DNA of 64,000 bases from Euryodendron excelsum (lineage: Eukaryota > Streptophyta > Magnoliopsida > Ericales > Pentaphylacaceae): positions 57,012,683 to 57,076,682 of the forward strand of contig CM065377.1 in NCBI GenBank assembly GCA_033060915.1. Reading direction: 5' to 3'. Of the stretch, positions 1-12,389 are shown one piece after another. The stretch's first letter is position 1. Every line of letters starts with the position of its first letter. The notes under the pieces are model-generated. The model saw only the letters and a program-made list of their open reading frames with translations, was not told the DNA's origin and searched no databases. A program made the position numbers and the translations under genes.

Positions 1-2015
1 TCCAATCTTCCCGTTTAGGAAACTAGATCCCGTCCTCCGTTTTTGGAAATAAAATCCAACCTTTCTCTTTTAGAAACCAAATCCAATCCCTTCCTAATCC
101 AAACCTTTCCTAATTCAATTCCTTCCTAAACCATAAGTTCCCTAAACCTAAACTTTAAATCTTTCCTTAAATTTCAAAATCTAAATTTTTCCTAAACTTC
201 CACTTTCCTAAACCTTAAGTTCCCAAAACTTGAACATAAAAATCTTTCCTAAATTTTAAAACTCAACTTTCAAATCTTTCCTAATTCAACCCCTTTTCCA
301 AATCTTAACTTTCTAAATTCAAGCTTTTAAACCTTTCCTAAATTCAAACCTTTCTTAATTTTCAAGATTTTCTAAACCTCTAAAATTTTCTAAAATCTTA
401 AATCTTTCTAAACTCTAAAACTTTCTAAATCCTAAACTTTCCAAATTTCAAATCTTTCTAAAATTCTAATCTTTCCAAATTCAAAACTTTCTAAATTTGA
501 AACCTTCTTAAGTTAAATCTTTCTAAACCTAAAAACTTTCTAAATTCTAAACTTTCCAAAACTTCAACATCTTTCCAAATCTAAGACTTTTCTAAACTCA
601 AAGCTTTCTTAATTTAAGACTTTCTTAAGTCGAAGCTTTCTTAATTCAAACATTTCCTAAATTGAAAACTTTCCTTTTTCAAACCTTTTCCAAAATGAAA
701 CTTTCTTATTTTCAAAACTTTCCAAAATCAAAACTTCCCTTTTTCAAACATTTCTAAATTCGAAACTCTCCTAATTTGAAAACTTTCCTAATTCAAAACT
801 TTCCTAAGTTGAAACTTTCCTAAACCTAAAACTTTTCAAAAATGAAACTTTCCAAAAATAACATTTTCCTAATTCGAAACTTTCCTAATCCAAATCTTTC
901 CTAAATTCCAAGTTTCCAAATCTTTCCAAATCTTCCAAATCCAACATTCCAATCCAATCTTTCTTAATCTCAAATCTAGGTTTTCTTAAACCTCCATCTT
1001 TCCAAAACCAAGTCTTTCCAAAATCTATCTCTTCAAATCAAAATCCAATATTCTCAATTTCAATTTCCAATCTCCTCTTCTAATTTCAAATCGAATCCAA
1101 TTTTCCATTCAATCTCTTTCTTCCAATCCAATCTCTCTCTTCAAATCAATCTCTTTTCAATCGGACTCCGGTCCGAACTACGACTGACCTGATTCCCCCA
1201 AAGGGATACATAGGCAACCTTCATAGGTGCGGTCACAACACTTTTCAAACTTTCAATTCCACCCTCATGGGTGTGGTTTCCAAAATCTTTCCAAATTTCA
1301 AATTCCAATCAATTTTCAAAATTCAATTTCAAAATTTCTATTTTCAAATTCCTATTTCCAAGTTTTCAAAGTTTCCAATTTCAATTCCATCTTTTCAAAT
1401 CTATTTTCAAATCAAATCAATTTCTTTTCAAATCAATTTCTATTTTTCAATTCTTTCATCTTGCACTTGCATATCATGCATCATGCTAAATTAGTTTTTA
1501 AACATTGTTTTTCAAAGTGGATAGAGTTGGACATATGTTAATTAAAGACTCTCATAGGTGAATCTAGGGTAGATTGACATGTAGGTACCGAAAGGGCGGG
1601 GTAGGGTGATAGCTTAGTACGTCTTCCCTACACGTAACCAACCTCCGAACCTAGATCACTGATTTCAAAGACCAAAAGGAGTCATTTTTCAAAAAGGGCT
1701 AAATATTTTCCAAAGGTTGCCAAACAACCCGTTTTCTTAAAAATCCTCTCTTGAGGAGATTTTTTTTAAAAATCGTTTTCCAAAAACCCTAAGTGTAATC
1801 TTCGGATTATTTCTTAGTTTTTAGGTGACCTAACTCACCTTAATCAAGTTAGGTGGCGACTCCGAATCTTTTTCAAAAGCCCTTTATTTCAAATCAATTT
1901 TCAATTCAAACCTAGTCGCACTCATTCTTTTAGGAGGGTGAGTTCTAACGAGAGAGTACAGCATTTTTCCCGCTTGTGTGAGTATTCCTCGAGTGCGAAA
2001 AATCTGGGCACGACA
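1..2015 (+). mobile_element. Giant non-coding LTR, copy A (3' part only)
   Basis: This is the terminal 2 kb of the same sequence seen complete at 53659-59061. It begins inside a long, degenerate TTTCC/AAA-rich tract, which matches about 57300-58250. It continues through the conserved block with the GGTGGCGACTCC motif (about 1852) and ends ...GGGCACGACA at 2015, matching the ...GACGCGACA end of copy C. There are no coding features: the open frames around 1227-1541 are chance readings of low-complexity DNA. The 5' end lies outside the window. The next bases (GTATC) are only a candidate target duplication. Assignment as an LTR rests on the TG..CA ends and 5-bp duplications of copies B and C. The GGTGGCGACTCC motif reminds me of Tat/Ogre-type gypsy LTRs, from memory and unverified. 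Confidence 0.8.
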
Positions 2016-3560
2016 GTATCATCACTAAAAACCCTCACGAGACACCACTCGTCCACTGGAGGAAGCCTAGGTGTTTAAAACTTAGTGCATAGGTTAAATG
2101 CACCTGTGATTCTTACGAAAGTGGAGCATACCTTTTTAAGTGTGTTTTGTTTTGCTAAAGACTAGCAAAAGCTAGTTGAGGGGTGTGATTGTACTCTAAA
2201 ACGTACAATTGCAGTCCGTAATTGTAAACTATTATTAGTAATTATTTATTATTGTAATATAATTTTGATTTTTCTTTTATATTTTTGTGTCTTGTACAGA
2301 TTTAAAACTAAAACCGAGCAATAAAGAAAGCATACACACAGAATGTGTGGTGTATTGTTAATATAAATATATATTTTAATAAAGTAATGGTTGTCTTTGA
2401 CAGCCACTATGCAATGTGTATATATATACACATATATATATATATTGTTATATAATATATAGTATAATATATTATAATATAATATTGATTATATTGTTTT
2501 TGATAGTTGGAGTAGGTGGGAGACGAACGGCAATGAAGAAAAGAGGAGAAAAAGACAAAAAGGAAACGCGTGAAGATAAGAAGAAAAGGAAGAAAGATAA
2601 TGAGGAAAGAGAAAAAAAAAAAAAGGAAGAAGAAAAAGAAGATGGAGTAGGTGACTTCGGCTCTATAAAAGGAGGAGATTAGACGAGAGGAGGATAGTTG
2701 AGGGTAAAGAGAGGAAGTTATGATAGGAAGCAGAAGTTTTAGTGAGAGAATTTAGCGTAGAAAATTTTCTTAGTGATTAATTTGTTTTCATTTCTAGTCT
2801 TGTATTTTGTTACAATTTATATTATTAGAAATTATTTGTCAAGTCAAGTCTTTTTAATAGTATAAGTAGCTAATTTTATTCTTGGAACCAAATGTGAAGA
2901 TCATCCGAGGATCTTAGGATTTCAACGTAGGTAATTGGATTTTTATTGTATATCTTTTGAACATTCCAATTCTTAGTAATTAAATTCTAGATATTTTTGA
3001 AAACATAGATTTTTTACTATGTTTGGTAATTTCTATGCACAAATCTTAATTTGGTATAGTTATCGCACAAATCGATGGTAGAAATCTATGGCTTTAATTT
3101 TATTATTCTAGATTTAATTAAATGTTTGAGTTACAAAATCTCCATTGGAATTTCGGGTGATCGGATCAATTGGGCCCAAGACCATTTTATTATGTTTTAT
3201 TTAATTTAAAGTCTAAGTCAACAATCATCAATCTCTCAAAAATTTTTTTTTTTTTTGTAACCTTTTCTGTAGCAATTATCCAACTCTTATTGGTAATATT
3301 TAAGGTGAAATTCGAACCAGCCAGCTTAGGTTCCAGCTGAAGTCATTGCAACACTACTGTGCTTAGTATGGCTTAGTCAGTATCTAATCTATTACCAAAG
3401 GTGAATTTTAGCACTTAAATTTTGCATGTTCTGTTAACCGTTCCCTGTGAATCGATTCTGGTCTTACCAGATTTTTATTTACTGCTTTGCCGCACCTGCA
3501 CGTGGGTGTTTTTAATAGATTGCCATATTCTGGGCGTAGTCACTCTAAATTCTTGAAGTT
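2016..3560 (+). mobile_element. Probable 3' end and LTR of another LTR retrotransposon
   Basis: A purine-rich tract (GTTGAGGGG, 2175-2183) is followed by TGTGATTGTACTC at 2184. This is how the polypurine tract and 3' LTR start look in many plant gypsy elements. Downstream are a purine-rich stretch (2520-2690), a TATA-like CTATAAAAGG (about 2662) and AT-rich sequence. A block near 3430-3520 (CCCTGTGAATCGATTC, GCCGCACCTGCACGTGGGTG) resembles the LTR ends of plant elements. The 3' boundary is uncertain and no second copy is present for comparison, so this remains a tentative call. Confidence 0.4.
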
Positions 3561-3599
3561 GTTGATTGCTTTGCTCTAAACCTAGAAAATACTTTTGCT

Positions 3600-3791
3600 C
3601 TAAACTTATATGTTTGGTCTACACTTGGAAAATGCCTTGAGGTATAAAGCAAAAAAGAAAGGGGGATCAAATTTCTGGTATGAAGCTTTCATTTTCTGAT
3701 TTCCTCTGTTATTACACTTTACTAAAGTCATTAGATTTCAAGCCTATTGTTCATATTAAGTAAGGTTTTGTCATAATAAAAAGGGAGAGAT
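3600..3791 (+). mobile_element. Ty1/copia internal 3' end with polypurine tract
   Basis: The run TTTTGTCATAATAAAAAGGG followed by AGAGAT (3766-3791) stands directly before TGTTGACTCC. The layout 'TTTGTCAT..AAAAAGGGGGAGAT|TGTTG' is typical of the polypurine tract before the 3' LTR of SIRE/Maximus-like copia elements. No open frame survives upstream. Confidence 0.55.
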
Positions 3792-4840
3792 TGTTGACTC
3801 CATACCTTGATTTTGATGATTACAAAATATGTGTTAGTTATCTAATGGTCCTATTTAGTGTGCAGATTACATTTCATCTCTAATCTTAATTAGATCATGA
3901 CTTGAAGCTCAACTCATTAGAAAATATTAAAGAACTTCTATGATGAGAAGTTTATCAAGAAATACTGAAGATTTGAAGAGATAGACTTGAAAAAAAGATC
4001 GGCATAAATGAAAAAAACATCGGCATTAACCATGAGAAGATTGGCATAAATGAAAAGAAGATCGGCATCAACCATGAGGAGATCAGCATAAATGAAAAGG
4101 AGATCAGCATAAATGAAAAATAGATCGGCATCAATTATAATGAGATCAGCATCAATTGAAGAGAAGAGATTTCAAGACCTGGAAGTTTTCTTGAAGAATT
4201 TGATGAAGTCTTAGAGGAATGGAAGAAATGATAATTAAAGAACCCTATAAGTAATCAAAGTGAATTGATTCTATCTTGAAGAGATTAAATGTGTTCTTGA
4301 ATATCAACAAGCTTTAGAGAAGTCATTTCAAGCTCTAGAAGCTCCATTCGGATGATTATTGAAGAGCGTGAAGACTTTGAAGTTGTTTGAAAAAGACTTG
4401 CAAAAGATTTGGAATTACTGGAAAAAGGGTCGACTCATGAATTCCCAAGAGTTGACTCATTCAGACAGTAGACTGGATAAAAAGGGTTGACCCCTCCTAA
4501 CCCAGGAGTTGACTCCTCAATCTAGAATGCAAAGTTTTGAAGAAGAGCAAAAAGGGTCGACTTTTCATTCCTCAGGGGCTGACTCATTTGAGCAGAGCCT
4601 TGGTGAAATCTGGAGAAAATAAGAAAAGATCGACTCCTCAAGTCTCAAGAGTCGACTCATTGGAACAGAACAAAAGTCGTTGGAAACAACACAAAAAGAG
4701 TCGACTCCTATTTCTTAGGAGTCAACACATTAGGACAGAAAGCTGAGAAAGATGATACCAGAATAAAAAGCGTCGAGCCCTTTCCTAAACTGTAACGGCT
4801 AGTTTTTCAAATAGTCTCTCAGCTTGATCTCGCATTTAAT
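3792..4840 (+). mobile_element. Ty1/copia 3' LTR, left half
   Basis: The LTR starts TGTTGACTCC at 3792 and is interrupted at 4840/4841 by the CACTA element. It resumes at 23537 and ends ...GGTCCAACA at 24187. The ends TGTTG..CAACA and the sequence before the end (CCCCCCTCTTCGATTGCATA) fit SIRE/Maximus-type copia LTRs. The total is about 1.7 kb without the insert. No primer-binding site follows 24187, which is consistent with a 3' LTR. Two internal short-repeat zones are listed separately. Confidence 0.7.
3983..4165 (+). repeat. Minisatellite in copia LTR (GATCGGCATAAATGAAAA-type)
   Basis: About eight degenerate tandem units of 20-26 bp built on GATCGGCATAAATGAAAA or GATCGGCATCAACCATGAG follow one another. 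A second zone at 4430-4780 repeats GAGTCGACTC/GTCGACTCAT motifs. Both lie inside the copia LTR. Confidence 0.75.
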
Positions 4841-4858
4841 CACTACAAGAAAAAACAC
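4841..4858 (+). repeat. CACTA left terminal inverted repeat
   Basis: 18-bp TIR, an exact inverted match to 23519-23536, preceded by AAT. Confidence 0.95.
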
Positions 4859-5111
4859 ATTTCACGACTAATTGTTGCGACCATATTGTGGGCAGTCACC
4901 AATAGTTACATGTCTAGCAACTAAATAATAATTTGATCACCATTATTAACATTTTAGCGGCCATGACTTTTTAGTGGCCAATAGTTATAGTTTTCGGCGA
5001 CTAACTTGATGCATTATTGCCAAAAGTTGAACATTAGGTGACTAAGTTTTTTGTTGTTGCCAAATGTTTAACAATTGCGACTAAAGTTTGGTTGCAATCT
5101 AAAATTTGATG
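4859..5111. repeat. CACTA left subterminal repeat region
   Basis: Scattered direct and inverted copies of a short motif (CGACTAA, GTTGCGACC, GGCGACTAA, AGTCACC) fill the 250 bp inside the left TIR. Equivalent motifs fill the right end, 23090-23518. In En/Spm such motifs bind TnpA. Here that role is inferred from position and density. Confidence 0.75.
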
Positions 5112-5582
5112 AAAATTTATTTTGTCCAAATAAATCATTCTCGATTAGTTCTGTAGGTCAGGAAATCTTTACAGCTTGCAACAAGCCATTTTTAATATGT
5201 TGAGTTGGGGAAAGTAAGATAAGCTAGACTTGCTTTCACTAGCATTAACTGTCAATTAAGCTGTTGTATGAAAGCTCGATTGTTGTAAGCTTTTGTAGCC
5301 GCAGGATCACATCTAGCTCTATGGTGCCACTGAAGTTGTTGAAAGAAAGTACGAGGATATTTAGCCTTTTAATTTCAAAGAAAGATGTGGGAATAGGCCC
5401 TTCTAGTTTGTAACTACTCAAATCCAATGTATCCAATGGAGGCAATGATTCATTTGAAAATCCAGTAATTTGACCACAAAATTGGTTATTAGAAAGCTGA
5501 ATTTTCCGCAGTGATGGGAGGGAAAACAGTGACAAGGGAATACTCCCATTAAATGAAATGTAAAACATGTCAACTCTCAATT
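5112..5582 (-). pseudogene. Captured LRR receptor-like protein (RLP, Cf-like) fragment
   Basis: On the minus strand the first 111 codons (5580-5245) read as plant extracellular LRRs: GSIPLSLFSLPSLRKIQLSN, LDTLDLSSYKLEGPIP and LVLSFNNFSGTIELD. The similarity continues past the stop at 5245 in a shifted frame (SLSYFPQLNILKMACCKL, FPDLQN) to about 5112, with a frameshift and two in-frame stops. This matches the middle LRR region of RLP immune-receptor-like genes. Signal peptide, transmembrane segment and the remaining repeats are absent. It lies 250 bp inside the left CACTA end, so it looks like a host gene piece picked up by the transposon (transduplication). No function is expected. Whether it is transcribed is unknown. 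Confidence 0.75.
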
Positions 5583-5763
5583 AACCATACATCTTTCTCA
5601 TTAATTGATGAGTGAGTTGCAAATAAAAATAAGTTTTCAGGTAAGGTTGGGCTTCTTATAGCATGCATACGGAAAGTAATCTCATCCCAATCATCAATTC
5701 AAATATATTTAGTTTCATGCTAACTATAAGAAGTCGAATAAAATGAAGTAACTTGGAACTTTA

Positions 5764-6480
5764 GAGTAACTTAAGGCAAACGTATCCCATATGCATTCAA
5801 TTGGTATACTATAATTTGATGAATTAAGCCCACATGGCTTTTAATTTTAGCAAAGACAAATAAAAGATGGCTCATATTCACAATTTACATAAACTGGTAG
5901 TAGCGCTCAATCGCGGGATCGACTGCGCGATGGCGCGCTCCCACAGTGAACTGCACTGAACTCTCTATGCTATTAGCGCGCTATTAGGCCATGATCGCAA
6001 GGTTATTGATTTTATCCACCGAACTCTCTATGCTATTAGCGCGCTATTATCCCGCGATGGCATGCTCCATGTTGTAAGATAATAAATTATCTTCCCCCTA
6101 AACATCCACCTTACTTAACGGGTTAATAAAGTAAATACAATCTATCAAAATACAAACATGTTCAATAACATATTAACAATCCCAAAATATACCACCAAAG
6201 AAACATGAATCATCATTTAAACCATAATATATATCATCCAAACCAAATTGTCCAAAACAAATCCATCCAACAACATAACTAAAACTAAAAAGATCAAAAC
6301 AACCAATCACACTATCACCACCACACAACCAAGCTACTACCTTCAAAAACAATTACCAAGCTAATCTCGTCCTTTTTAGCACAAAATCACTAAGAAGCAG
6401 GAGGAGGTGGTGGAGGAGGTATGTGGCCGCCTTGAATATAGGTGATCACAGAATCCATTGTGGCTTCCACATGTATTCAC
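5764..6480 (-). repeat. Direct repeat, copy 1 (shared 3' tail)
   Basis: This segment is strongly similar to 10404-11012 in the same orientation. It starts at CGTATCCCATATGCATTCAA and runs through a CG-rich AGCGCGCTATT block to a minus-strand coding tail that ends in a proline run and A-S-stop (about 6390-6470). Copy 2 forms the true 3' end of the PF20167-type gene. Copy 1 stands just downstream of the TnpD relic. Copy 1 additionally duplicates the 40-bp GAACTCTCTATGCTATTAGC segment (5959 and 6021). Confidence 0.8.
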
Positions 6481-6498
6481 TGTTACATCATGTCAGTT

Positions 6499-9400
6499 CT
6501 ATGCAAAGTTTACATCAAAGTCATCAAACTCTTTTTCATCATTTGGATTCTTTGGTAGTTCATCTTCCTGATCATGACGGAATGCTTCTTCTTCACCATC
6601 TTCTACTTGCTGAAACCTAGATTGTAAAATTGCCTCCTCGCTAATAACTTCTGGATCAACATCAGTCCTAAGCAAATCATTGGTAATGGGATCTTCAAGG
6701 ATAATTGGTGCAACCTCGGTGCTCGTTTCTTGTTGGAACACATCAATGGGATCATCTGTTTGATTTATTTCATCTTTCTCTGGCACTACCCATATTCCTC
6801 GATGCTGGAATCGTTCTACAACTTTCCAATCTTCCTTGATTGACGTCTTATACTTGGTATCATTGACATAGAAAACTTGTTGGACTTGATTTGGTAACAC
6901 AAATGGATCATTCTTATACCATCTACTTTTGACATCAATACTTATGGCATGTTCATCCATCCGACAAGTTTTGTTGGTACCAATATTGAACCATTCACAT
7001 TGAAACAAAATAACTCGATATTCAAACAAATACGTCATTTCCCACACTTTGATCAATTTACCGTAGAAATTCGTTAAGCCGCTTGGGTGATTTCCTTCCA
7101 CTACCACACCACTATTTTGACTTTTATGGTGACTGTCGCGGTTGACGGTATGGAATCGCATTCCATTACAAATACACCCTGAATATGTTCTTACTATTGG
7201 ACCCGGACCATTGGCCAACGACCATAATTCATCTGTTGCTTCTGGGGTCTTATCTTTTCTCAATTGATTCATCTACACAAACAACGTAAATAATGTTAAT
7301 TTTAGTATATCATTATCTTCACGTGCAAAAGTAACTAGGACTTACTTCTTGTTTGAACTAATTTGGAAATTCTTTTTGTTGTTGTTTTTTTATGTATTCT
7401 GCATTTTTATTTCCAAGCAAACTGCTGTATTTCCTACTCGATCAATACACTTTCTTAATTACGAATATATAAATATAATCATATGTAAGAAATGAAATTA
7501 AGAACGTCAAAGAAAACATACTGTAGATAAAGTTCCACTTCTGAACAATTGAATAAGATAAACCAGTGTGCCATTTCACGTTCTGTAGTGGGCACATCTG
7601 GTGCCCTTGTAATCAAGCCAAACGGATGGGCAGTTGGAGAAAATACTACTAGCCCAGGACCACGCTCACCGCCATAATTGTTCCTTTCCTGTCGATTGAA
7701 AATAGTTTCTATTCCATCAAGATACCTAGAACAGAAAGTAGTACACTCTTTGGAAAGGTACGCCTTTGCAATCAAACCTTCTGGACGAGCTTTATTGGCA
7801 ACAAACCCTTTTAACATCCCAAGTAGCCTACAGACGAGATAATAAAATTTTTCAAGAGGAAATTAGGCTTTCAAATCATCAAAAATATGCTCAGTCTAGA
7901 CAGCATAATATGATATCACACAGTATTATATTTTTCGATGACGTAATTACCTTTCAATTGGATACATCCATCGATATTGCACTGGTCCTCCAAGCTTAAT
8001 TTCACGAGGTAAATGAACAGCCAAGTGCACCATGACATCAAAGAAAGCCATAGGAAATATCTTTTCAAGCTTGCAAGGTACAAGGATGATATGGCCCTCT
8101 AGCTTCTCTACATCATCTACCCTCAATGTCTTTAAGCACAATTGCTGAAAAAAATTACTGAACTTAAATAGAACGGTACCAATTTCCTTAGTAACATAAC
8201 CGCGCATCCCAATCGGAAGAAGTCGCTGCAAAAGGACATGGCAATCATGAGTTTTAAGGCCAAACAACTTACCCCCTTAAGTGCTCACAGAGTTAGAGAT
8301 GTTTGCTGCATAACCATTAGGGTACTTGATTGACTTTAAAAAATCATAAAAGCCTTGTCTCCCAGTAAGGGGTAGTGTGTACAATGCTAGAGGCTTCTTA
8401 AAAGACCCATCATCACGCTTCTTGAGGTGTAACTCCTTTCATATATTCAGGTTTTCTAAATCTAAATGTGCCTTTTCCGTATCCTTATTCATACCGTCTA
8501 TGGCCAATAACGTCCCAAGTAGATTATCATATATATTCTTCTCTATATGCATGACATCGAGGTTGTGTCGAAGCTTGAAGGTTTTCTAATATGGCAACTC
8601 AAACATAATACTTCTCTTCATCCAATTTAAATGCTCATCTCTTCATCTTTTCCTATAACTTGGATGCTTTCCAAATGCCTTGTAAGTCCCTGAATCAATT
8701 TGCTCCAAAATTTGTTCGCCAAACATCTCCATAGGCCTTGATCGATTCTCCATCTCACCATTAAACAACTTACTCCTCTGCCAACTGTGATTTTCAAGCA
8801 AGAAGCAACGAGCTCCCATGTACCCTATCTTGCTTATCAAACCCTGCGATGAATTGTCCTCATTGCAGATAGGACAAGCCAAATAAACTTTTGTAGTCCA
8901 ACCAGACATGTTTTCATATGCAAGGAAGTCATTAATTGTCCACATTACGGTTGCACGCATTAGAAACCTTTGCCCTTTTGAATCATCATATGCTCGAACC
9001 CCATTCACCCACAATTCTTTCAGCTCGCTAATAAGTGGTTGCAAGTAAATATCAATATCTCTTCCAGGGGACAATGGCCCAGGAATTAGCAATGACATCA
9101 TAGAATAGGGCTCTTTCATGCACATCCATGGTGGGAGGTTGTAAGGTATCAAAATAACGGGTCACATACTATATGATGAGCTCCTATTGCCAAAGGGATT
9201 AAAACCATCAGTTGCTAACCCTAACCTCATGTTTCGCGAGTCCTCAACGAATAATGGATATTGCCTATTAAAATCCTTTCATTCCTTGGCATCAGCCGGA
9301 TGTCTTAATACTCCATCATCTAAACGTTTCTCCTTGTGCCATCTCATGTCAGCCGCTATTTTCTTTTACATAAACAATCTTTTAAGCCTTGGTGTTAGGA

Positions 9401-10214
9401 GAAAATAACGTAATATCTTATGAGGGATGTTCTTACCTTTATCGTCATTTAACTTGTATCTGGACTCCTTACACTTTAGGCAATGCTCCAAATCTGCTGT
9501 CTCTCCCTAAAATAGTGCACAATCATACTTGCATGAATGAACAGGCAAATACCCCAAACCCAAATCACGCAAGTACTTTTTACATTCATAAAGATTCCAT
9601 GGTACAGTATCATCAGCACTTGGTAGCATCTCCTTGAATGCATCCATCACCATGTCAAACGCAGCATTGGTCATCTTGTTGTACACCTTAATATGAAGCA
9701 TCTTCATAATGAACGACAAAATTGAATTTTTACATCTTGAACATACTTCACGATGAGCACCATTAAACAACTTATCAAATTTCTGTGCATCTTGACTTTT
9801 AAAAGTGTTAGGCAAATTATCCATACCATCATCGAAGGCTCCACCCACGTAGATTTCTTCCAACGTATTGGGCAACTGATCAATGTCCCAAAGAATGTCA
9901 CCTTCCACGATATCTGAATTACCACCACCTTGGTATTGGTCATCATCGTTTCGTACACTTGGTTGACGCACATCAATAGGTTCTCCATGATCTACCCAAG
10001 TCTTGTAAGAATGATTGATCCCTTTTTGGATCAAGTGAACATAAACTTCTTTCGTACTCAGCTTTTTTCCATTCAAACAATTTAAACACGGACAAAAAAT
10101 CTTAGCCTCTTGGTAATCTAATTTTTCCCTTGCAAACTTTATAAACTTTACTACACCATTTTTATATTCTTCACTTCTCACTCTATCCTTAATCATCATC
10201 CAACTTTTATCCAT
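6499..10214 (-). pseudogene. CACTA transposase TnpD relic (Transposase_21 type)
   Basis: It runs on the minus strand from ATG at 10214. An N-terminal transposase-associated zinc-finger-like domain comes first (MDKSWMMIKDR..., Cys/His pattern near CPCLNCLNG). The Transposase_21 core follows (about 9500-8280, PSYRKR, NLDVMHIEKNIYDNLLGT), then a DUF4218-like block (about 8270-7952, GLKTHDCHVLLQRLLP). Splicing to exon 2 uses donor 7950/7949 and acceptor 7829/7828 (NKARPEGLIAKAYLSKECTT). A last exon, 7272-6499, is DUF4216-like. TnpD is the catalytic transposase of CACTA elements. At least eight stops interrupt the first exon. Several replace the expected Trp or Arg (TGG to TGA/TAG, CGA to TGA), the pattern left by methyl-cytosine deamination. 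Intron sites are largely intact, so decay postdates a functional gene. The copy is non-functional. Confidence 0.88.
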
Positions 10215-10403
10215 GACTTGTCACCTATAAGGATCAGAATAAAAATTAAAATGCAAAACTAGCATAATAAAATGGTACTAGCTATATAATAACTCAAGTA
10301 AAATAATATAGTAGGTGACAAAATTATACTATAATTAATAGACTATAACTAAGAGAAATAAACCAATCATCCAACAAAGCTTTCAAACATATAATTCAAA
10401 AAT

Positions 10404-11012
10404 TAAAATGTATCCCATATGCATTCAATTTGGTTTACTATAATTCGATTAATTAAGCCCACATGGCTTTTAATTTCAACAAAGACAAATAAAAGATGGC
10501 TCATATTCACAAGTTTTAAAAAACTGCCACTAGCGCGCAATCGTGGGCTCAACCGCGTGATAGCGCGCTCCCATAGTGGACTGGACGAAGTCTCTGTGCT
10601 TTTAGCACGCTATTAGGCCGCGATTGCACGCTTGCTGATTTTATTGACTAATTTCATCCACTTAACAGTTACCAAAGTAAATACAATCCATCAAAATACA
10701 AACATATTCAATTAATATATTCACAATCCCAAAATATACTACAAAAGAAACATGAATCATCATTCAAACCATCATATATATAACATCCAAACCAAAGGTC
10801 CAAAACAAATCTGTCCGACAACATAACTACAACTAAAAACATCAAAACAACTAACCACACTGTCACCACCACACAACCAAGCTACGATACTAAAAAACAA
10901 TCACCAAGCTAATCTCCTCCTTTTTATCACAAAATCACTGAGAAGCAGGAGGAGGTATGTGACCGTCCCGAATGTAGTTGACCACGGAATCCATTGTCCC
11001 TTGAAAAACATC
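10404..11012 (-). repeat. Direct repeat, copy 2 (shared 3' tail)
   Basis: Partner of 5764-6480. It contains the last codons and 3' flank of the PF20167-type gene, including the CG-rich block at 10535-10620. It differs from copy 1 by many substitutions and small indels, so the duplication is old. Confidence 0.8.
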
Positions 11013-12389
11013 AAGACGTGCATTAATTTGAGTAAACTGCTCATTGTTTGACTGCTGCATATTATCACGCCCCGATTTTTGGGTGTCCAAGGTCCTTTCA
11101 GCTCGGAGACTCTAAAGCACAGAACTCTGTCATTAGAACTCGTCCCCCTAGAAGGGCGAGTGCGACTAGATTTGAGAATTGATTTGACTAAGGGCTTTTT
11201 AGAAAAATAGGAGTCGCCACCTAACTTGATAAAGGTAAGTTAGGGCACCTAAAACTAAACGTTAATCCGAAGATTGAACTTAGAGTTTTTGAAAAAAGGT
11301 TTTTGAAAACTCCCTCAAGAAAGGGTTTTTAGGAGAATAGGTTGTTTGGCAACCTTTTGAAATGTTTAAGCCCTTTTTGGAAATAACTCCATTTTGGTCT
11401 TTCGAAAACAGAAATCTGAAATTCGGGGGTTGGTTACGTGTAGGGAAAATATCCTAAGATCATCACCCTACCCCGCCATTTCGATACCTACATGTCTAAT
11501 CACCCTTTGTTTACTCACTAGAATAACCGGTTACCATGGTCCACTTTATATCCACTTTAAAAAAAATGGGACTTAGTCATCACTTTTTGGATGAATAATG
11601 CATGATACAAGTTTTGAAAGAAGTTTGAAAATTATAGAGGCTCTGAAAGAGTTTGGGATAGAAACTTTGATTTGATTGAAATTTTTGAAAAAGGGATTGG
11701 GGTTGAAATAAAAGTTATGACCGCACCCTTTCAGGCTGCCTACGTATCTCATTTGGCGAGAATCAGGTCATTCGTAGTTCGGGCAAGAGCCCGATGGAGA
11801 ATAGGCGCATTAGGGCCTTTGAAAAGTTTGAAGACACTTTGGGGTCTTTGAAAGAGTTTAAGACACTTTGAGGTCTTTGGAAAAGTTTAAGACACTTTGA
11901 GGTCTTTGGAAGTTGAAGACTCTTTGTGGTCTTCAAAGTTTTGACTTGGAATTGGATAGTGGTGTGCTTTGAAAATGCTTTTTGGGTCAATTTTGAGAGA
12001 GTTTTGGAAAATGTCTTTGGATAACTCAAGAGAGTTTGAGAAAATTTTTGAAATTTTGTTTTGAAAACCTTGGAGGTATGATTTTGAAATGTTTTGATGA
12101 ATTGGTTTTTTGAAAATGGTGTTTGGAATTCCAATATGGACAACCTTAGAAGTTGTTCTTGATTTATCACTTGACCTCGGAATCCTTAACTGTGAGAGGG
12201 CTAGGGACACCTTAGGTTTGTGATCTTTTGAAAATATTTTTGGAAATGCCTTGAAGATGGAATGTGGGAATATTTGAAGAATTTATGGAGTTGGTTTCTT
12301 TGAAATCAAGAGAGTAAAAGGTTTTGGAAAAATAGGTTGTGAGAATAGTTTGAAAATTGAATGATCATTTAGAAAAGGGTTCAAGAGTT

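Noticed and set aside
1227..1541. Overlapping 72-104 aa open frames near the window start
   Set aside because: All three frames are open because the LTR tract lacks stop-forming words; the peptides are Phe/Ser/Asn/Gln-rich low complexity.
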